Of a stretch of DNA of 64,000 nucleotides, positions 53,541-62,778 are shown one piece after another (the first letter of the stretch is position 1; each line of letters begins with the position of its first letter). The stretch lies in NCBI GenBank assembly GCA_020725865.1, contig DYEC01000001.1, positions 186,001-250,000 on the forward strand. The letters run 5' to 3'. The notes below the pieces were generated by a model. That model saw only the letters and a list, made by a program, of their open reading frames with translations. It made no database searches and was not told the origin of the DNA. Origin of the DNA: Anaerolinea sp. Its GTDB lineage: Bacteria > Chloroflexota > Anaerolineae > Anaerolineales > Anaerolineaceae. A program made the translations under genes and the position numbers.

Positions 53541-54200
53541 ATGGAAGCTGATAAAGTATTAGAGGAAATTGCCCGCCAAGTGGTGGTCTGCACCCGATGC
53601 ATGTTGCATCACTCACGTAAAAACGGTGTTCCGGGTGAGGGACCAGCGAACGCGGAGATCATGCTGATTGGTGAAGGTCCAGGTTTTTATGAAAATGAAC
53701 AGGGGCGTCCATTTGTGGGTGCAGCAGGCAAATACCTGGATGAGCTGTTGCAAAAGGCAGGTCTCAGACGCTCTGATGTATTTATTACCAATGTGGTCAA
53801 GTGCCGACCGCCAGGAAATCGAGATCCATTGCCAGAAGAGCTTGCTGCGTGCAGTGATTTTTTGGAGCGGCAAATTGAGGTTATCAATCCGCGCATCATT
53901 ATCACATTAGGGCGGTATTCGATGGCGCGCTTCTTCCCCAATGTCCGTATCAGCGATGTTCATGGTCAGGCACGCTGGGTGAGGGGACGGATGGTTATCG
54001 CTATGTATCATCCGGCTGCGGCACTTCATCAGCCTTCCTTGAAGCTCGCGGTCGAGCGTGATTTTGCCCGTCTGGCAGATTACATTCAACAAGCACGTCA
54101 ATCGCCACAGGTTGCGGCGAAAACCGAAGTCTCCCCTGAGCGGGTTTCTGAGGATAATAAACCCGAAGACAATGCACCGATGCAGTTGAGTTTGTTTTAA
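53541..54200 (+). CDS. Type 4 uracil-DNA glycosylase
   Basis: This 219-residue DNA repair enzyme has the iron-sulfur Cys pair C-T-R-C near residue 16, motif G-E-G-P-G-F-Y-E-N near 45, and N-V-V-K-C-R-P-P-G-N near 80. A fourth Cys is in A-A-C-S-D-F and the motif with M-Y-H-P-A-A follows near 152. It removes uracil from DNA. The ATG at 53541 is preferred over a GTG two codons upstream because AGGAG is then nine bases away. A polar, Pro/Glu-rich C-terminal tail follows. Confidence 0.92.
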   Translation: MEADKVLEEIARQVVVCTRCMLHHSRKNGVPGEGPANAEIMLIGEGPGFYENEQGRPFVGAAGKYLDELLQKAGLRRSDVFITNVVKCRPPGNRDPLPEELAACSDFLERQIEVINPRIIITLGRYSMARFFPNVRISDVHGQARWVRGRMVIAMYHPAAALHQPSLKLAVERDFARLADYIQQARQSPQVAAKTEVSPERVSEDNKPEDNAPMQLSLF

Positions 54201-54224
54201 TCTTTATTACAAAGAGAGGTATGT

Positions 54225-55553
54225 ATGGCGGATAAACCATTTAATGTATTGATGAGCCGTTTGAATGACCACAGCGCCCGGGTGTCAATTTTAGGGCTGG
54301 GATATGTTGGTTTGCCACTGGCGGTTGTGTTTGCTGAAGCAGGTTTCAAAGTGGTTGGCATTGATCCAGTGGCAGAGAAAGTGGCAATGATCAATCGCGG
54401 CGAGAGTTATATTCTAGATGTTCCATCCGAACAGGTACAACGTCTGGTAGATAAAGGGCTACTGCGTGCCAGTACTGATTTTAGCGAACTGCAATTTGCG
54501 GATGCGGTCAGCATTTGTGTGCCGACCCCCTTACGAAAAACAGGCGACCCCGATCTTTCATTCATTGTCTCCGCCACTGAGGCGCTTGCGCCATACATGC
54601 ACTCGGGGATGGTTATTGTACTTGAATCCAGCACTTACCCCGGGACGACACGTGAAATGCTATTGCCCAGACTGGAAAGCTGTTGCGGCTTGAAGGTCGG
54701 CGAGGACTTTTTTCTTGCTTTTTCGCCAGAACGGGTGGATCCGGGACGCAAAGACTGGACGACATATAACACGCCGAAAGTCGTGGGTGGAATTACCCCG
54801 GCGTGCTGTGAAGTTTCAGCTACCTGGTACGCTCAGGCAGTGAAAACGGTGGTGCCAGTCAGCTCAACCGAAGTGGCTGAGATGGCAAAACTGCTCGAAA
54901 ACACGTTCCGTATGATCAATATCGGTCTGGTCAACGAACTAGCGATCATGTGCGACCGTTTGGGGGTGGACGTCTGGGAAGTGATTGAAGCGGCGGCTAC
55001 CAAACCTTTTGGGTTCATGAAGTTTACTCCCGGTCCGGGTTTAGGTGGACATTGTATCCCGATTGATCCGCTCTATCTTTCCTGGAAATTGAAATCCTTA
55101 AACTATAACGCGCGCTTTATCGAGCTGGCTTCTGAAATCAATACCAATATGCCGCGTTTTGCCGTTGGGAAAGTACAGGATGCTCTGAACGATCATGGAA
55201 AGCCAGTAAAGGGCAGCCGAATTCTGGTTTTAGGTGCGGCATATAAGGCTGATATTGACGATATTCGAGAGTCGCCCGCGCTGGATGTGATTGGTTTACT
55301 GATGAAGAAAGGAGCCCAGATAAGTTATCACGATCCTTATATCAGGCATATCGAACACGAATATGAAGGATGGCATTTGTCCTGTGTTGATAATTTAGTC
55401 GAAGCTGTGCGAGAGGCGGATTGTGTGGTGATTGTGACCAATCATTCGGCATATGATTATGGAATGATTTTGGAAAATGCACAACTAATTGTTGATACCC
55501 GCAATGCTCTTGGCAAACTAGCAAAGAATCATCCAAAGGTGGTAAAGCTCTAA
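54225..55553 (+). CDS. UDP-HexNAc 6-dehydrogenase, WbpA-like
   Basis: This 442-residue enzyme oxidises a UDP-sugar twice at C6 with NAD. It has G-L-G-Y-V-G-L-P-L-A near residue 21, E-S-S-T-Y-P-G-T-T, and the catalytic Cys in G-L-G-G-H-C-I-P-I-D-P. The C-terminal region contains D-D-I-R-E-S-P-A-L-D. The pattern fits the WbpA/WecC/TviB group (UDP-GlcNAc or UDP-ManNAc). GAGAGG precedes the ATG. First gene of the polysaccharide locus; WbpD- and WbpE-like genes lie at its far end. Confidence 0.9.
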   Translation: MADKPFNVLMSRLNDHSARVSILGLGYVGLPLAVVFAEAGFKVVGIDPVAEKVAMINRGESYILDVPSEQVQRLVDKGLLRASTDFSELQFADAVSICVPTPLRKTGDPDLSFIVSATEALAPYMHSGMVIVLESSTYPGTTREMLLPRLESCCGLKVGEDFFLAFSPERVDPGRKDWTTYNTPKVVGGITPACCEVSATWYAQAVKTVVPVSSTEVAEMAKLLENTFRMINIGLVNELAIMCDRLGVDVWEVIEAAATKPFGFMKFTPGPGLGGHCIPIDPLYLSWKLKSLNYNARFIELASEINTNMPRFAVGKVQDALNDHGKPVKGSRILVLGAAYKADIDDIRESPALDVIGLLMKKGAQISYHDPYIRHIEHEYEGWHLSCVDNLVEAVREADCVVIVTNHSAYDYGMILENAQLIVDTRNALGKLAKNHPKVVKL

Positions 55554-56530
55554 TGGCGAAATACCTCGTCACCGGCGCGGCGGGCTTTATAGCCTATCAT
55601 ACCTGTAAGTTTCTTCTGGCAGATGGGCATACGGTCGTCGGCATAGATAACATGAATGACGCTTACGACGTGCGTCTAAAACACTGGCGTGCTGAACAAC
55701 TCAAGCTGCACCCCCATTTTCATTTCTTCAAGCAGGATGTTTGTAATTTCCCGGCATTGGAAAGGCTGATCGCTGAGCATGGGCCTTTTGACGCGGTGAT
55801 CAATCTAGCAGCGCGTGCAGGTGTGCGCGCCAGCGTTGAGAATCCCTGGGCATTTGTGGAAACCAATATGACCGGAACATTGAACTTGTTGGAGATTTGC
55901 CGCCGAAACCAGATTCCCAAGTTTATTCTGGCTTCGACCTCCAGTATATACGGCAAGGACGCGCCATTACCAACACCAGAGGATGCAGACAGCAGCAAGC
56001 CGTTACAGCCTTATGCTGCGAGCAAAAAAGGTGCTGAGGCAATGTGTCATGCCTATCATTACCTTTATGATATTGATATAACAGTGGTGCGGTATTTTAC
56101 CGTTTATGGTCCTGCCGGCCGTCCAGATATGGTGATGTTCCGTTTTGCGCAATGGATTGCTGAAGGTCGCACGGTGAGGTTGAACGGTAACGGAGAGCAA
56201 TCTCGCGGGTTCACTTATGTGGATGACATTGCACGCGGCACGATTTCAGCCCTTAGACCGCTGGGGTATGAGATAATCAATCTCGGTGGCCACGAAACGA
56301 TTACCATCAATGAAATGATTGCCATACTGGAAGAACTCATTGGGCGAAAGGCACAGGTGGAATATTACCCGTTTCACAAGGCGGACATGCTGGCAAACTG
56401 GGCGGATGTGTCCAAAGCCCGGCGTCTGCTTGACTGGGAGCCTCAGGTATCATTGAGGGAGGGAATGCGCCGTTTGGTTGACTGGTATCAGGCAGAGAGG
56501 GGTTGGGCAAGTCAGATTCTTACTCCATGA
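55553..56530 (+). CDS. UDP-sugar epimerase (SDR, UDP-glucuronate 4-epimerase-like)
   Basis: This 325-residue extended SDR has V-T-G-A-A-G-F-I near residue 7, S-T-S-S-I-Y-G near 128 and the catalytic Y-A-A-S-K-K near 154. It also has R-Y-F-T-V-Y-G-P-A-G-R-P-D-M near 180, typical of UDP-glucuronate epimerases. It would epimerise the product of the preceding dehydrogenase or another UDP-uronic acid. The ATG overlaps the preceding stop by one base. Confidence 0.9.
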   Translation: MAKYLVTGAAGFIAYHTCKFLLADGHTVVGIDNMNDAYDVRLKHWRAEQLKLHPHFHFFKQDVCNFPALERLIAEHGPFDAVINLAARAGVRASVENPWAFVETNMTGTLNLLEICRRNQIPKFILASTSSIYGKDAPLPTPEDADSSKPLQPYAASKKGAEAMCHAYHYLYDIDITVVRYFTVYGPAGRPDMVMFRFAQWIAEGRTVRLNGNGEQSRGFTYVDDIARGTISALRPLGYEIINLGGHETITINEMIAILEELIGRKAQVEYYPFHKADMLANWADVSKARRLLDWEPQVSLREGMRRLVDWYQAERGWASQILTP

Positions 56531-57858
56531 GTCTTTCGGTGAAGTGGTTACAGGATAAAGTGCTGGTGCGGGTGATCCGGAATACAGGATACCTGTTTAG
56601 CAGTCAGAGTATCGGTATGATCTTAAGCACGCTCCAGGGTATTCTTGCGGCGGTGCTTTTAGGTCCGTCTAGTTATGGCGCGCTTGGGGTGATTATTCTA
56701 TTTGCTTCCAGTGTTAACCGCTTGCTCTCGTTTCGTATGGGTGAGGTGGTGGTCAAATACGCTGGTCAGGCACTGGCGCTGGGGCAAAGGGAGCGCGCGG
56801 CAGCGGTAATCAAAGCTGCTGGGTTGACTGAGGCTGTTACATCTGTGGTGGCTTATGGTTTGCTGGTGTTGCTCTCGCCTCTGGCAGCAGTTTATATTGT
56901 CAAAGACCCTGCAGCAACAACATGGATAATCTTTTATGGTCTGGCTTTGCTGGCAAACCTAATGACTGAAACTGCCAGCGCCGTGCTGCAAATTAGTGAT
57001 CATTTCCGCATTCAGGCGCTGATCAACCTGATTTCAAGCGCGTTGACGGCCGGCTTGATTCTGCTTGCTTTTATTCTGCATGGCGGTGTGGAAGCTGTTT
57101 TGATAGCGTATTTGCTCGGTAAACTGGTGTCGGGAGTTGGACCGATGCTGGCTGCTTATAGAAGGCTGGAACCATTGTTGGGAGAGGGCTGGCTGAACAC
57201 GCCGTTAAACCTGCTCCATGATCGCACAGCAATCGCCCGTTTTGCCATCAGTACAAATCTGAGCGGAACAATAAATCTAGTGATCCGCGATAGCGAAGTG
57301 CTGTGGGTGGGTTTTTTCTTAAGTACTCTGCAGGCTGGTTATTTCAAATTTGCTCTGGCAGTGATGAATATTGTGCTGATGCCGATCAATCCGTTTATTG
57401 CTACCACCTTTCCGGAAATCAGCCGCTCGGTCGCAGAAAAGAAATGGAGTGTGCTACAAACCCTGTTGAAGCGCACTTCATGGATTGCCTTTATCTGGAC
57501 AATGAGCGCTGTGGTAGGATTGATGCTTCTGGGACAGCCGTTCTTAATCTGGCTTAAGGGTGGCGCCTATCTGCCTTCCTATCCAGCTATTTTAATTTTG
57601 GTGGCGGGTTATGGTTTTGCCAACATCTTTTTCTGGAATCGCCCGCTTTTGCTGGCATTTGGCAGGCCGAATTTTCCCCTGCTGATAACTTTTCTGGTTG
57701 GGGTTGTGAAGACTGCCTTGATGTTCATTCTCGTACCGCGTTTTGGTTTTCTTGCGCAAGCGTGGTTGCTTTCTGGTTACTTTATCCTTTCAGTGGGAAT
57801 TATCGTCTGGCGCTGCCAGCGCGAGATCAGCCAGGCAAAACTGGGAGGTGATTTGTGA
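56527..57858 (+). CDS. Polysaccharide flippase, Wzx-like
   Basis: This 443-residue membrane protein has about 12 hydrophobic spans and the MOP-superfamily look of Wzx/O-antigen flippases. An N-terminal V-R-N-T-G-Y-L-type entry and a mid-protein helix turn with F-A-I-S-T-N-L-S-G-T are visible. It would move lipid-linked repeat units to the outer face of the membrane. The ATG at 56527 overlaps the epimerase stop (ATGA). Confidence 0.88.
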   Translation: MSLSVKWLQDKVLVRVIRNTGYLFSSQSIGMILSTLQGILAAVLLGPSSYGALGVIILFASSVNRLLSFRMGEVVVKYAGQALALGQRERAAAVIKAAGLTEAVTSVVAYGLLVLLSPLAAVYIVKDPAATTWIIFYGLALLANLMTETASAVLQISDHFRIQALINLISSALTAGLILLAFILHGGVEAVLIAYLLGKLVSGVGPMLAAYRRLEPLLGEGWLNTPLNLLHDRTAIARFAISTNLSGTINLVIRDSEVLWVGFFLSTLQAGYFKFALAVMNIVLMPINPFIATTFPEISRSVAEKKWSVLQTLLKRTSWIAFIWTMSAVVGLMLLGQPFLIWLKGGAYLPSYPAILILVAGYGFANIFFWNRPLLLAFGRPNFPLLITFLVGVVKTALMFILVPRFGFLAQAWLLSGYFILSVGIIVWRCQREISQAKLGGDL

Positions 57859-58994
57859 AAATTGCCTGCATTGCTTCCTCGGCAATTCCTTCTGCGACTG
57901 CAAACAGTATTCAGGTGATGAAAGTTTGTCAGGCGTTGAAACAGGTGGGTGGCGCGGTCCGTTTATGGGTTCCAGGAAAGCACTTTACCGATTGGGTGCA
58001 GCTTGCGGATTTTTATGGGTTGACCACGTCTTTTGAAATAGAGTGGGTTAGAGCTAGCCGCTTTTGGAAGCGTTATGATCTGGCATGGAAGTCCGTTGAA
58101 CTGGCGCAGCGTTGGGGGGCTGATATGATCTATACCTGGATGATGCAGAGCGCAGTTCTGGCACTCTGGAGGGGTCTACCGGTGATTCTGGAATTGCATG
58201 ATCGTCCAAGCGGTCGAGTGGGACCATGGCTGTTTCGGGAATTTATTCGTCATCCGGGTCGGAAACGTCTGCTTGTAATTACGGAAGCTCTGCTCGAACG
58301 GGTGCAACAAGAATATCACATGCAATTGCCGCAGGAGTGGGTGCAAATTGCTCCCAATGGAACGGAGTTGGAGCGTTATGAGAACTTGCCACAGCCTGAA
58401 GAAGCCCGCCGCCAGCTAGGATTGCCGCAAATGCCGACGGTGGTATATAGTGGTAGTTTTTATGCCGGGCGGGGATTAGATTTATTGCTGCATCTGGCGC
58501 GCGATTTTCCATTGGTTATGTTTCTTTGGATTGGTGGACGCCCGCAGGATGTGGCTGGGTGGAAAAAGCGGCTGTCAGATATGGGGTTGAGGAATGTGCA
58601 TCTGACCGGGTTTGTGGAAAACAGCCGTTTGCCTTTGTATCAGGCAGCAGGTGATGTGCTTTTGATGCCGTATGAGCGGTCAATAGCTGGAAGTAGCGGC
58701 GGCAATTCAGCCGAGATTTGCAGTCCGATGAAGATGTTTGATTATCTTGCCTGCGGGCGACCCATTCTTGCCAGCGACCTGCCAGTTTTTCATGAAGTGC
58801 TGAATGAAAACAATGCCGTGTTTTGCCCGCCTCAGGATACCGCTCTCTGGAGCAAAACGCTTGAAGCGCTGCTGGCAGATGCAGATAGGCGGCAAAGACT
58901 GGGCGAACAAGCAAAAGCCGATTCGGCGCGCTACACATGGCGGGAACGCGCCGGGCGTGCACTTGCCGATTTTTTGATTAATCTTGATCAATAG
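57855..58994 (+). CDS. GT4 glycosyltransferase
   Basis: This 379-residue GT-B protein has M-K-I-A-C-I-A-S-S-A-I-P near the start, V-V-Y-S-G-S-F-Y-A-G-R-G near residue 196, and the donor loop G-N-S-A-E-I-C-S-P-M-K-M-F-D-Y-L-A-C-G near 282-300. It overlaps the flippase stop by four bases and belongs to the polysaccharide locus. Confidence 0.9.
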   Translation: MKIACIASSAIPSATANSIQVMKVCQALKQVGGAVRLWVPGKHFTDWVQLADFYGLTTSFEIEWVRASRFWKRYDLAWKSVELAQRWGADMIYTWMMQSAVLALWRGLPVILELHDRPSGRVGPWLFREFIRHPGRKRLLVITEALLERVQQEYHMQLPQEWVQIAPNGTELERYENLPQPEEARRQLGLPQMPTVVYSGSFYAGRGLDLLLHLARDFPLVMFLWIGGRPQDVAGWKKRLSDMGLRNVHLTGFVENSRLPLYQAAGDVLLMPYERSIAGSSGGNSAEICSPMKMFDYLACGRPILASDLPVFHEVLNENNAVFCPPQDTALWSKTLEALLADADRRQRLGEQAKADSARYTWRERAGRALADFLINLDQ

Positions 58995-59007
58995 AGGTTT
59001 GCCTTTA

Positions 59008-60531
59008 ATGAAAGTTGCAAAACGACTGATTTATTCCCTGCTCATTGGTCTGGCAGTCGGGGCGGTAGTGGCTGCGCTCAGCCCCGGGGTTTTCTGGCGC
59101 GGCTGGCTTGCGGCAGGGTTTTTGAGCTGGCTGAGTGCGTTTTTCCTCTGGTCTGTATGGTCATGGGCAGGTGCAGGAAAAACGCTCGCGTGGATGGTGG
59201 CGCTGGCATTCTTGCTGCGGCTGGGGATTGGAATGGCGGTCAGTCTGGCATTACCCGTGTATGGGCATGATGAACCCACTCAGAAGGCAGGTTATCTTTT
59301 CTTTGATGCCTATAAGCGAGACCAGGAATCCTGGGGAATGGTGCTGTCAAAGTCATCTTTTATAGATGCTCTATATATGGAATTTGATACTGATCAATAT
59401 GGCGGTTTACTGGTGCTGGGCGGGATGGTGTATTCCTATCTCAGCCCGGATGCCCACCGTCCGTTTCTTGTGCTGATTCTTGGGGCTTTTACAGCCGCAC
59501 TTGGTGTGCCGTTTTTCTGGCGTGCGGTCAGACAACGCTGGAACATATCTCTGGCTAATCTGGCGGGGTGGATACTGGTTTCGTATCCAGACGGTATCTT
59601 TTTTGGTGCATCCCAAATGAGAGAGCCGTTTTTGATTGGATTGAGTTGTGTTGCCTTCTGGGCAGTAGTGGAATGGGCACACAAGAAAAGGGAAGCAATT
59701 CTGGCTTTTATGCTCAGTACTGCCGGGATGGCAGTGTTTTCTTCGCGCGTGTTTCTGGCAGTGATGGCTGTGCTGGCGGTTTGGTTCTGGCTGGAATATT
59801 TGTTGCCACGTTCAAAAGCTTGGCGGATTGCTGGCATTTTGGGGCTGATTGTTGCCGGGTTGGGGTTGTTGTTTGTGATTGGAGATTGGTTGAGGTCTGT
59901 GGCTTGGTATGATTTACGGCTGACGGTGCTGGATTCCGGGCGCTGGCAAGAGGCTTTGAATCAGATACAGGGCTGGATGAAAACCCCGGTTTTAATTGGT
60001 TATGGATTAACCCAGCCTGTTCTGCCGGCAGCAATTGCTTACCCTACAGTATGGATATGGAAGGTGATTGCCATCCTGCGTGCTGCGGGGTGGTACGCGC
60101 TGGCACCCTTTTTACTTTACGCAGTGTACACGTCATTCAAAATTCAGGTACCAGCTGATCGGCGCGTACTGCTCTGGAGCGCGATCGCAGTTATGATCTG
60201 GATAATTGTGTCCTCGGCACGCGCCGGGGGTGATCAGTGGGATAACCCGCGCTACCGTTCCTTGTTTTTGCCTTGGATGGCGCTTTTAGCAGCCTGGGCG
60301 GTTCAACATGCACTGGCAACGCGTGACCTGTGGTTGGTGCGCTGGCTGCTGGTAGAAGCGATCTTCCTGGCTTATCTTACCCACTGGTATTTCACGCGGT
60401 ATTTTCAGTGGAGTGGCCGGATGCCATTCTGGAGAATGATCGCCTGGATTTTAGGGTTAAGTGCACTGGTATTGAGCAGCGGTTGGCTGTGGGATGCCTG
60501 GCGCTGGTGGCGTAAAAGAAGGTCACAGTAA
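59008..60531 (+). CDS. Polymerase-like multi-span membrane protein
   Basis: This 507-residue protein has about 12 hydrophobic segments. A soluble-looking loop near residues 85-130, with Y-G-H-D-E-P-T-Q-K-A, contains an Asp/Glu pair. This resembles GT-C or Wzy-type proteins of polysaccharide loci. Its role as repeat-unit polymerase is inferred from context. The ATG at 59008 was chosen because AGAGG lies upstream, after the preceding stop. Confidence 0.7.
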   Translation: MKVAKRLIYSLLIGLAVGAVVAALSPGVFWRGWLAAGFLSWLSAFFLWSVWSWAGAGKTLAWMVALAFLLRLGIGMAVSLALPVYGHDEPTQKAGYLFFDAYKRDQESWGMVLSKSSFIDALYMEFDTDQYGGLLVLGGMVYSYLSPDAHRPFLVLILGAFTAALGVPFFWRAVRQRWNISLANLAGWILVSYPDGIFFGASQMREPFLIGLSCVAFWAVVEWAHKKREAILAFMLSTAGMAVFSSRVFLAVMAVLAVWFWLEYLLPRSKAWRIAGILGLIVAGLGLLFVIGDWLRSVAWYDLRLTVLDSGRWQEALNQIQGWMKTPVLIGYGLTQPVLPAAIAYPTVWIWKVIAILRAAGWYALAPFLLYAVYTSFKIQVPADRRVLLWSAIAVMIWIIVSSARAGGDQWDNPRYRSLFLPWMALLAAWAVQHALATRDLWLVRWLLVEAIFLAYLTHWYFTRYFQWSGRMPFWRMIAWILGLSALVLSSGWLWDAWRWWRKRRSQ

Positions 60532-60573
60532 GTGGCTGAAACTACATTAAACTGTAGCTTGTGTCTTTTAGGA

Positions 60574-60582
60574 TGTTATAAT
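60574..60582 (+). promoter_or_regulatory. Internal promoter in the polysaccharide locus
   Basis: TGTTATAAT (extended -10) lies 37 bases before the GT2 ATG; the leader can form a short hairpin CAGC...GCTG. No strong -35. Confidence 0.5.
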
Positions 60583-60619
60583 TCAGCGCCGAGCGGCTGA
60601 AAAAATTGTGGAGATTTCG

Positions 60620-61594
60620 ATGGATTTGTCAATTGTTGTCCCGGTATACAACGAGGAAGAAAACCTGCCCCATCTTTATCAGGCGATTATGAAGGCGATG
60701 GAAACTGTCAGAGGACAGTGGGAAGTCATTCTGGTGGATGATGGCAGTCGGGATGGCAGTCTGGGTGTGCTGGAAAAGCTGGCTGCCGATGATCCGCAGC
60801 ATATCAGGGTGGTCAGTCTGCGGCGCAACTTTGGGCAAACGGCAGCAATTGCTGCTGGAATTGATCACTCAACCGGCGAAATCATTGTTTTGATGGATGC
60901 AGATATGCAAAATGATCCTGCGGATATTCCCATGCTGCTTGAAAAACTGGATGAAGGGTATGACGTGGTAAGCGGCTGGCGTATTAAGCGGCAGGATGCT
61001 TTGATCACTCGCACAGTGCCTTCCCGGATTGCCAACTGGCTGATCTCTCAGGCGACCGGAGTTCGATTGCATGACTATGGGTGTACGTTAAAAGCTTACC
61101 GCCGGGAAGTGTTAACCGGCTTTCGTTTGTATGGTGAAATGCACCGTTTTATTCCGGTCTATGCCAGCTCGGTTGGAGCGCGCATTATTGAAGTGCCAGT
61201 TCAACACCACCCGCGCAAATTTGGCAAGGCGAAATATGGGCTGGAACGTACAGTTAAAGTGATACTTGATTTGTTCACGGTTAAGTTCTTAAGCAGCTAT
61301 GCCAATAAACCAATTTACATTTTTGGCGGCAGCGGATTGGCATTGATTTTTCTCAGCTTTATTGTATTAGCTGCGCTGGCAGTGCGCCGGCTTTTTGCGG
61401 AAATTTCTCCCTTCACATCGCCTTTGTTTCCGGTTTCCATCATGATTGGCATTCTAGGAGCGCAATCCATTCTCATGGGATTGATTGCCGAGATGCTCAT
61501 GCGGACGTATCACGAGTCACAGGGCAAACCAACTTACACCGTACGAAAGACGCTGAACGTTGACGCGGACGTTCCGGCGCGAAAGCGGGGCTGA
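60620..61594 (+). CDS. GT2 glycosyltransferase with membrane anchor
   Basis: This 324-residue protein has L-S-I-V-V-P-V-Y-N-E-E near the start, V-D-D-G-S-R-D-G-S, M-D-A-D-M-Q-N-D-P (metal site) and two C-terminal membrane helices (~235-260 and 275-300). It looks like a polyprenyl-phosphate sugar transferase of the DPM1/GtrB/ArnC group. GTGGAG six bases before the ATG at 60620 decides the start. Confidence 0.9.
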   Translation: MDLSIVVPVYNEEENLPHLYQAIMKAMETVRGQWEVILVDDGSRDGSLGVLEKLAADDPQHIRVVSLRRNFGQTAAIAAGIDHSTGEIIVLMDADMQNDPADIPMLLEKLDEGYDVVSGWRIKRQDALITRTVPSRIANWLISQATGVRLHDYGCTLKAYRREVLTGFRLYGEMHRFIPVYASSVGARIIEVPVQHHPRKFGKAKYGLERTVKVILDLFTVKFLSSYANKPIYIFGGSGLALIFLSFIVLAALAVRRLFAEISPFTSPLFPVSIMIGILGAQSILMGLIAEMLMRTYHESQGKPTYTVRKTLNVDADVPARKRG

Positions 61595-62727
61595 TGCGCA
61601 TTCTGGTTCTGGTACATGAGTATCCGCCGGTAGGCGGCGGCGGCGGACGGGTGGCACAGGATTTGTGCCGTGGTCTGGCAGAGCAAGGACACCAATTGTA
61701 TGTTCTGACAGCCCATCATGGTGATCTGCCATTAGAGGAAAATGAAGCTGGTCTTTATATCCGCCGGCTGGTCTCCGGGAGACGCTGGGCTTTTCGGGCT
61801 GACCTGCGAGCGATGCTGGGGTATGTGCTGGTCAGTTTCTGGCATGGACTGAGGGTTATTCGTCACTGGAAACCGGATGTTATCCATGCTCATTTTGCCG
61901 TACCGGCCGGTGCAACCGCGCTTGCGCTTTCTTTGTTAACCGGTGTGCCGTACATTCTCACCGCGCATCTGGGTGATGTGCCCGGCGGGGTTCCAGAAAA
62001 GACCGGTAAGTGGTTCCGCTGGATTTTTCCCCTTACACCCCCAATCTGGAAGCGGGCAAAACGTGTCATTGCAGTCAGTCAGTTTACGCGTCAGCTTGCA
62101 CAAGCTTGTTACCCTGTATCGGTAGAAGTAATTCCAAATGGTGTGGACTTGCAGGTATTTGATCCGGGTGTCATCCGTTTACAGAATCCGCCGCGCATTA
62201 TCTTTGCAGCGCGCTTTATGCCGCAAAAAAATCCGCTTCAGGTTGTTGAAACTCTTTCTGAATTGAAAGAACTGCCTTGGCAGTGTGAGATGCTCGGCGA
62301 TGGTCCGCTCAAAGATGAAGTCGAGCAACGCATTCGAGAGCTGGGACTGCAAGACCGCATTCGTTTGCATGGCTGGGTGTCGCCGGAGAAAGTACTGGGA
62401 TGGTATCGCCAGAGCGATATTCTGTTTATGCCCTCGCTTTCGGAGGGGCTGCCGGTTGCAGGGGTACAGGCGCTGGCGATGGGTCTGGCGCTGGTGGTAA
62501 GCCGAATTGGGGGGTGGGTGGATTGTGTGCAGGAAGGAGAAAACGGTTTTATGGTCAACCCGCAAGACAGAGCTGGTTTTGCAGTAGCGCTACGAGCACT
62601 GCTGAGCGATCCACAACGTTTACTGGCGGCAAGGCATGCAAGCCGCGCCTTGGCAGGTCGTTTTGACCTGAAGCGTGTGGTCGCTGCCTATGCGGCGGTT
62701 TTTTCCGAAGTTTGCAAGAAGAATTAA
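61594..62727 (+). CDS. GT4 glycosyltransferase
   Basis: This 377-residue GT-B protein has Y-P-P-V-G-G-G-G-G-R-V-A-Q-D near residue 10, I-P-N-G-V-D-L near 180, I-F-A-A-R-F-M-P-Q-K-N-P near 198 and the donor loop S-L-S-E-G-L-P-V-A-G-V-Q-A-L near 285. Start ATG overlaps the preceding stop (TGATG). It completes a set of three glycosyltransferases in the locus. Confidence 0.92.
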   Translation: MRILVLVHEYPPVGGGGGRVAQDLCRGLAEQGHQLYVLTAHHGDLPLEENEAGLYIRRLVSGRRWAFRADLRAMLGYVLVSFWHGLRVIRHWKPDVIHAHFAVPAGATALALSLLTGVPYILTAHLGDVPGGVPEKTGKWFRWIFPLTPPIWKRAKRVIAVSQFTRQLAQACYPVSVEVIPNGVDLQVFDPGVIRLQNPPRIIFAARFMPQKNPLQVVETLSELKELPWQCEMLGDGPLKDEVEQRIRELGLQDRIRLHGWVSPEKVLGWYRQSDILFMPSLSEGLPVAGVQALAMGLALVVSRIGGWVDCVQEGENGFMVNPQDRAGFAVALRALLSDPQRLLAARHASRALAGRFDLKRVVAAYAAVFSEVCKKN

Positions 62728-62742
62728 ACGCAGGGTCTTCCC

Positions 62743-62771
62743 TTGACAAATGCCCGGTTTCATGCGAGAAT
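62743..62771 (+). promoter_or_regulatory. Promoter of the winged-helix regulator, leaderless
   Basis: TTGACA (62743-62748), a 17-base spacer and GAGAAT (62766-62771), ending seven bases before the ATG at 62779. The region is AT-rich and has no ribosome-binding site. Confidence 0.75.
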
Positions 62772-62778
62772 TCAAAAA

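Noticed and set aside
62743-62778. TTG start for the winged-helix regulator
   Set aside because: The TTG is the first part of a perfect TTGACA -35 box, so it lies upstream of transcription start.
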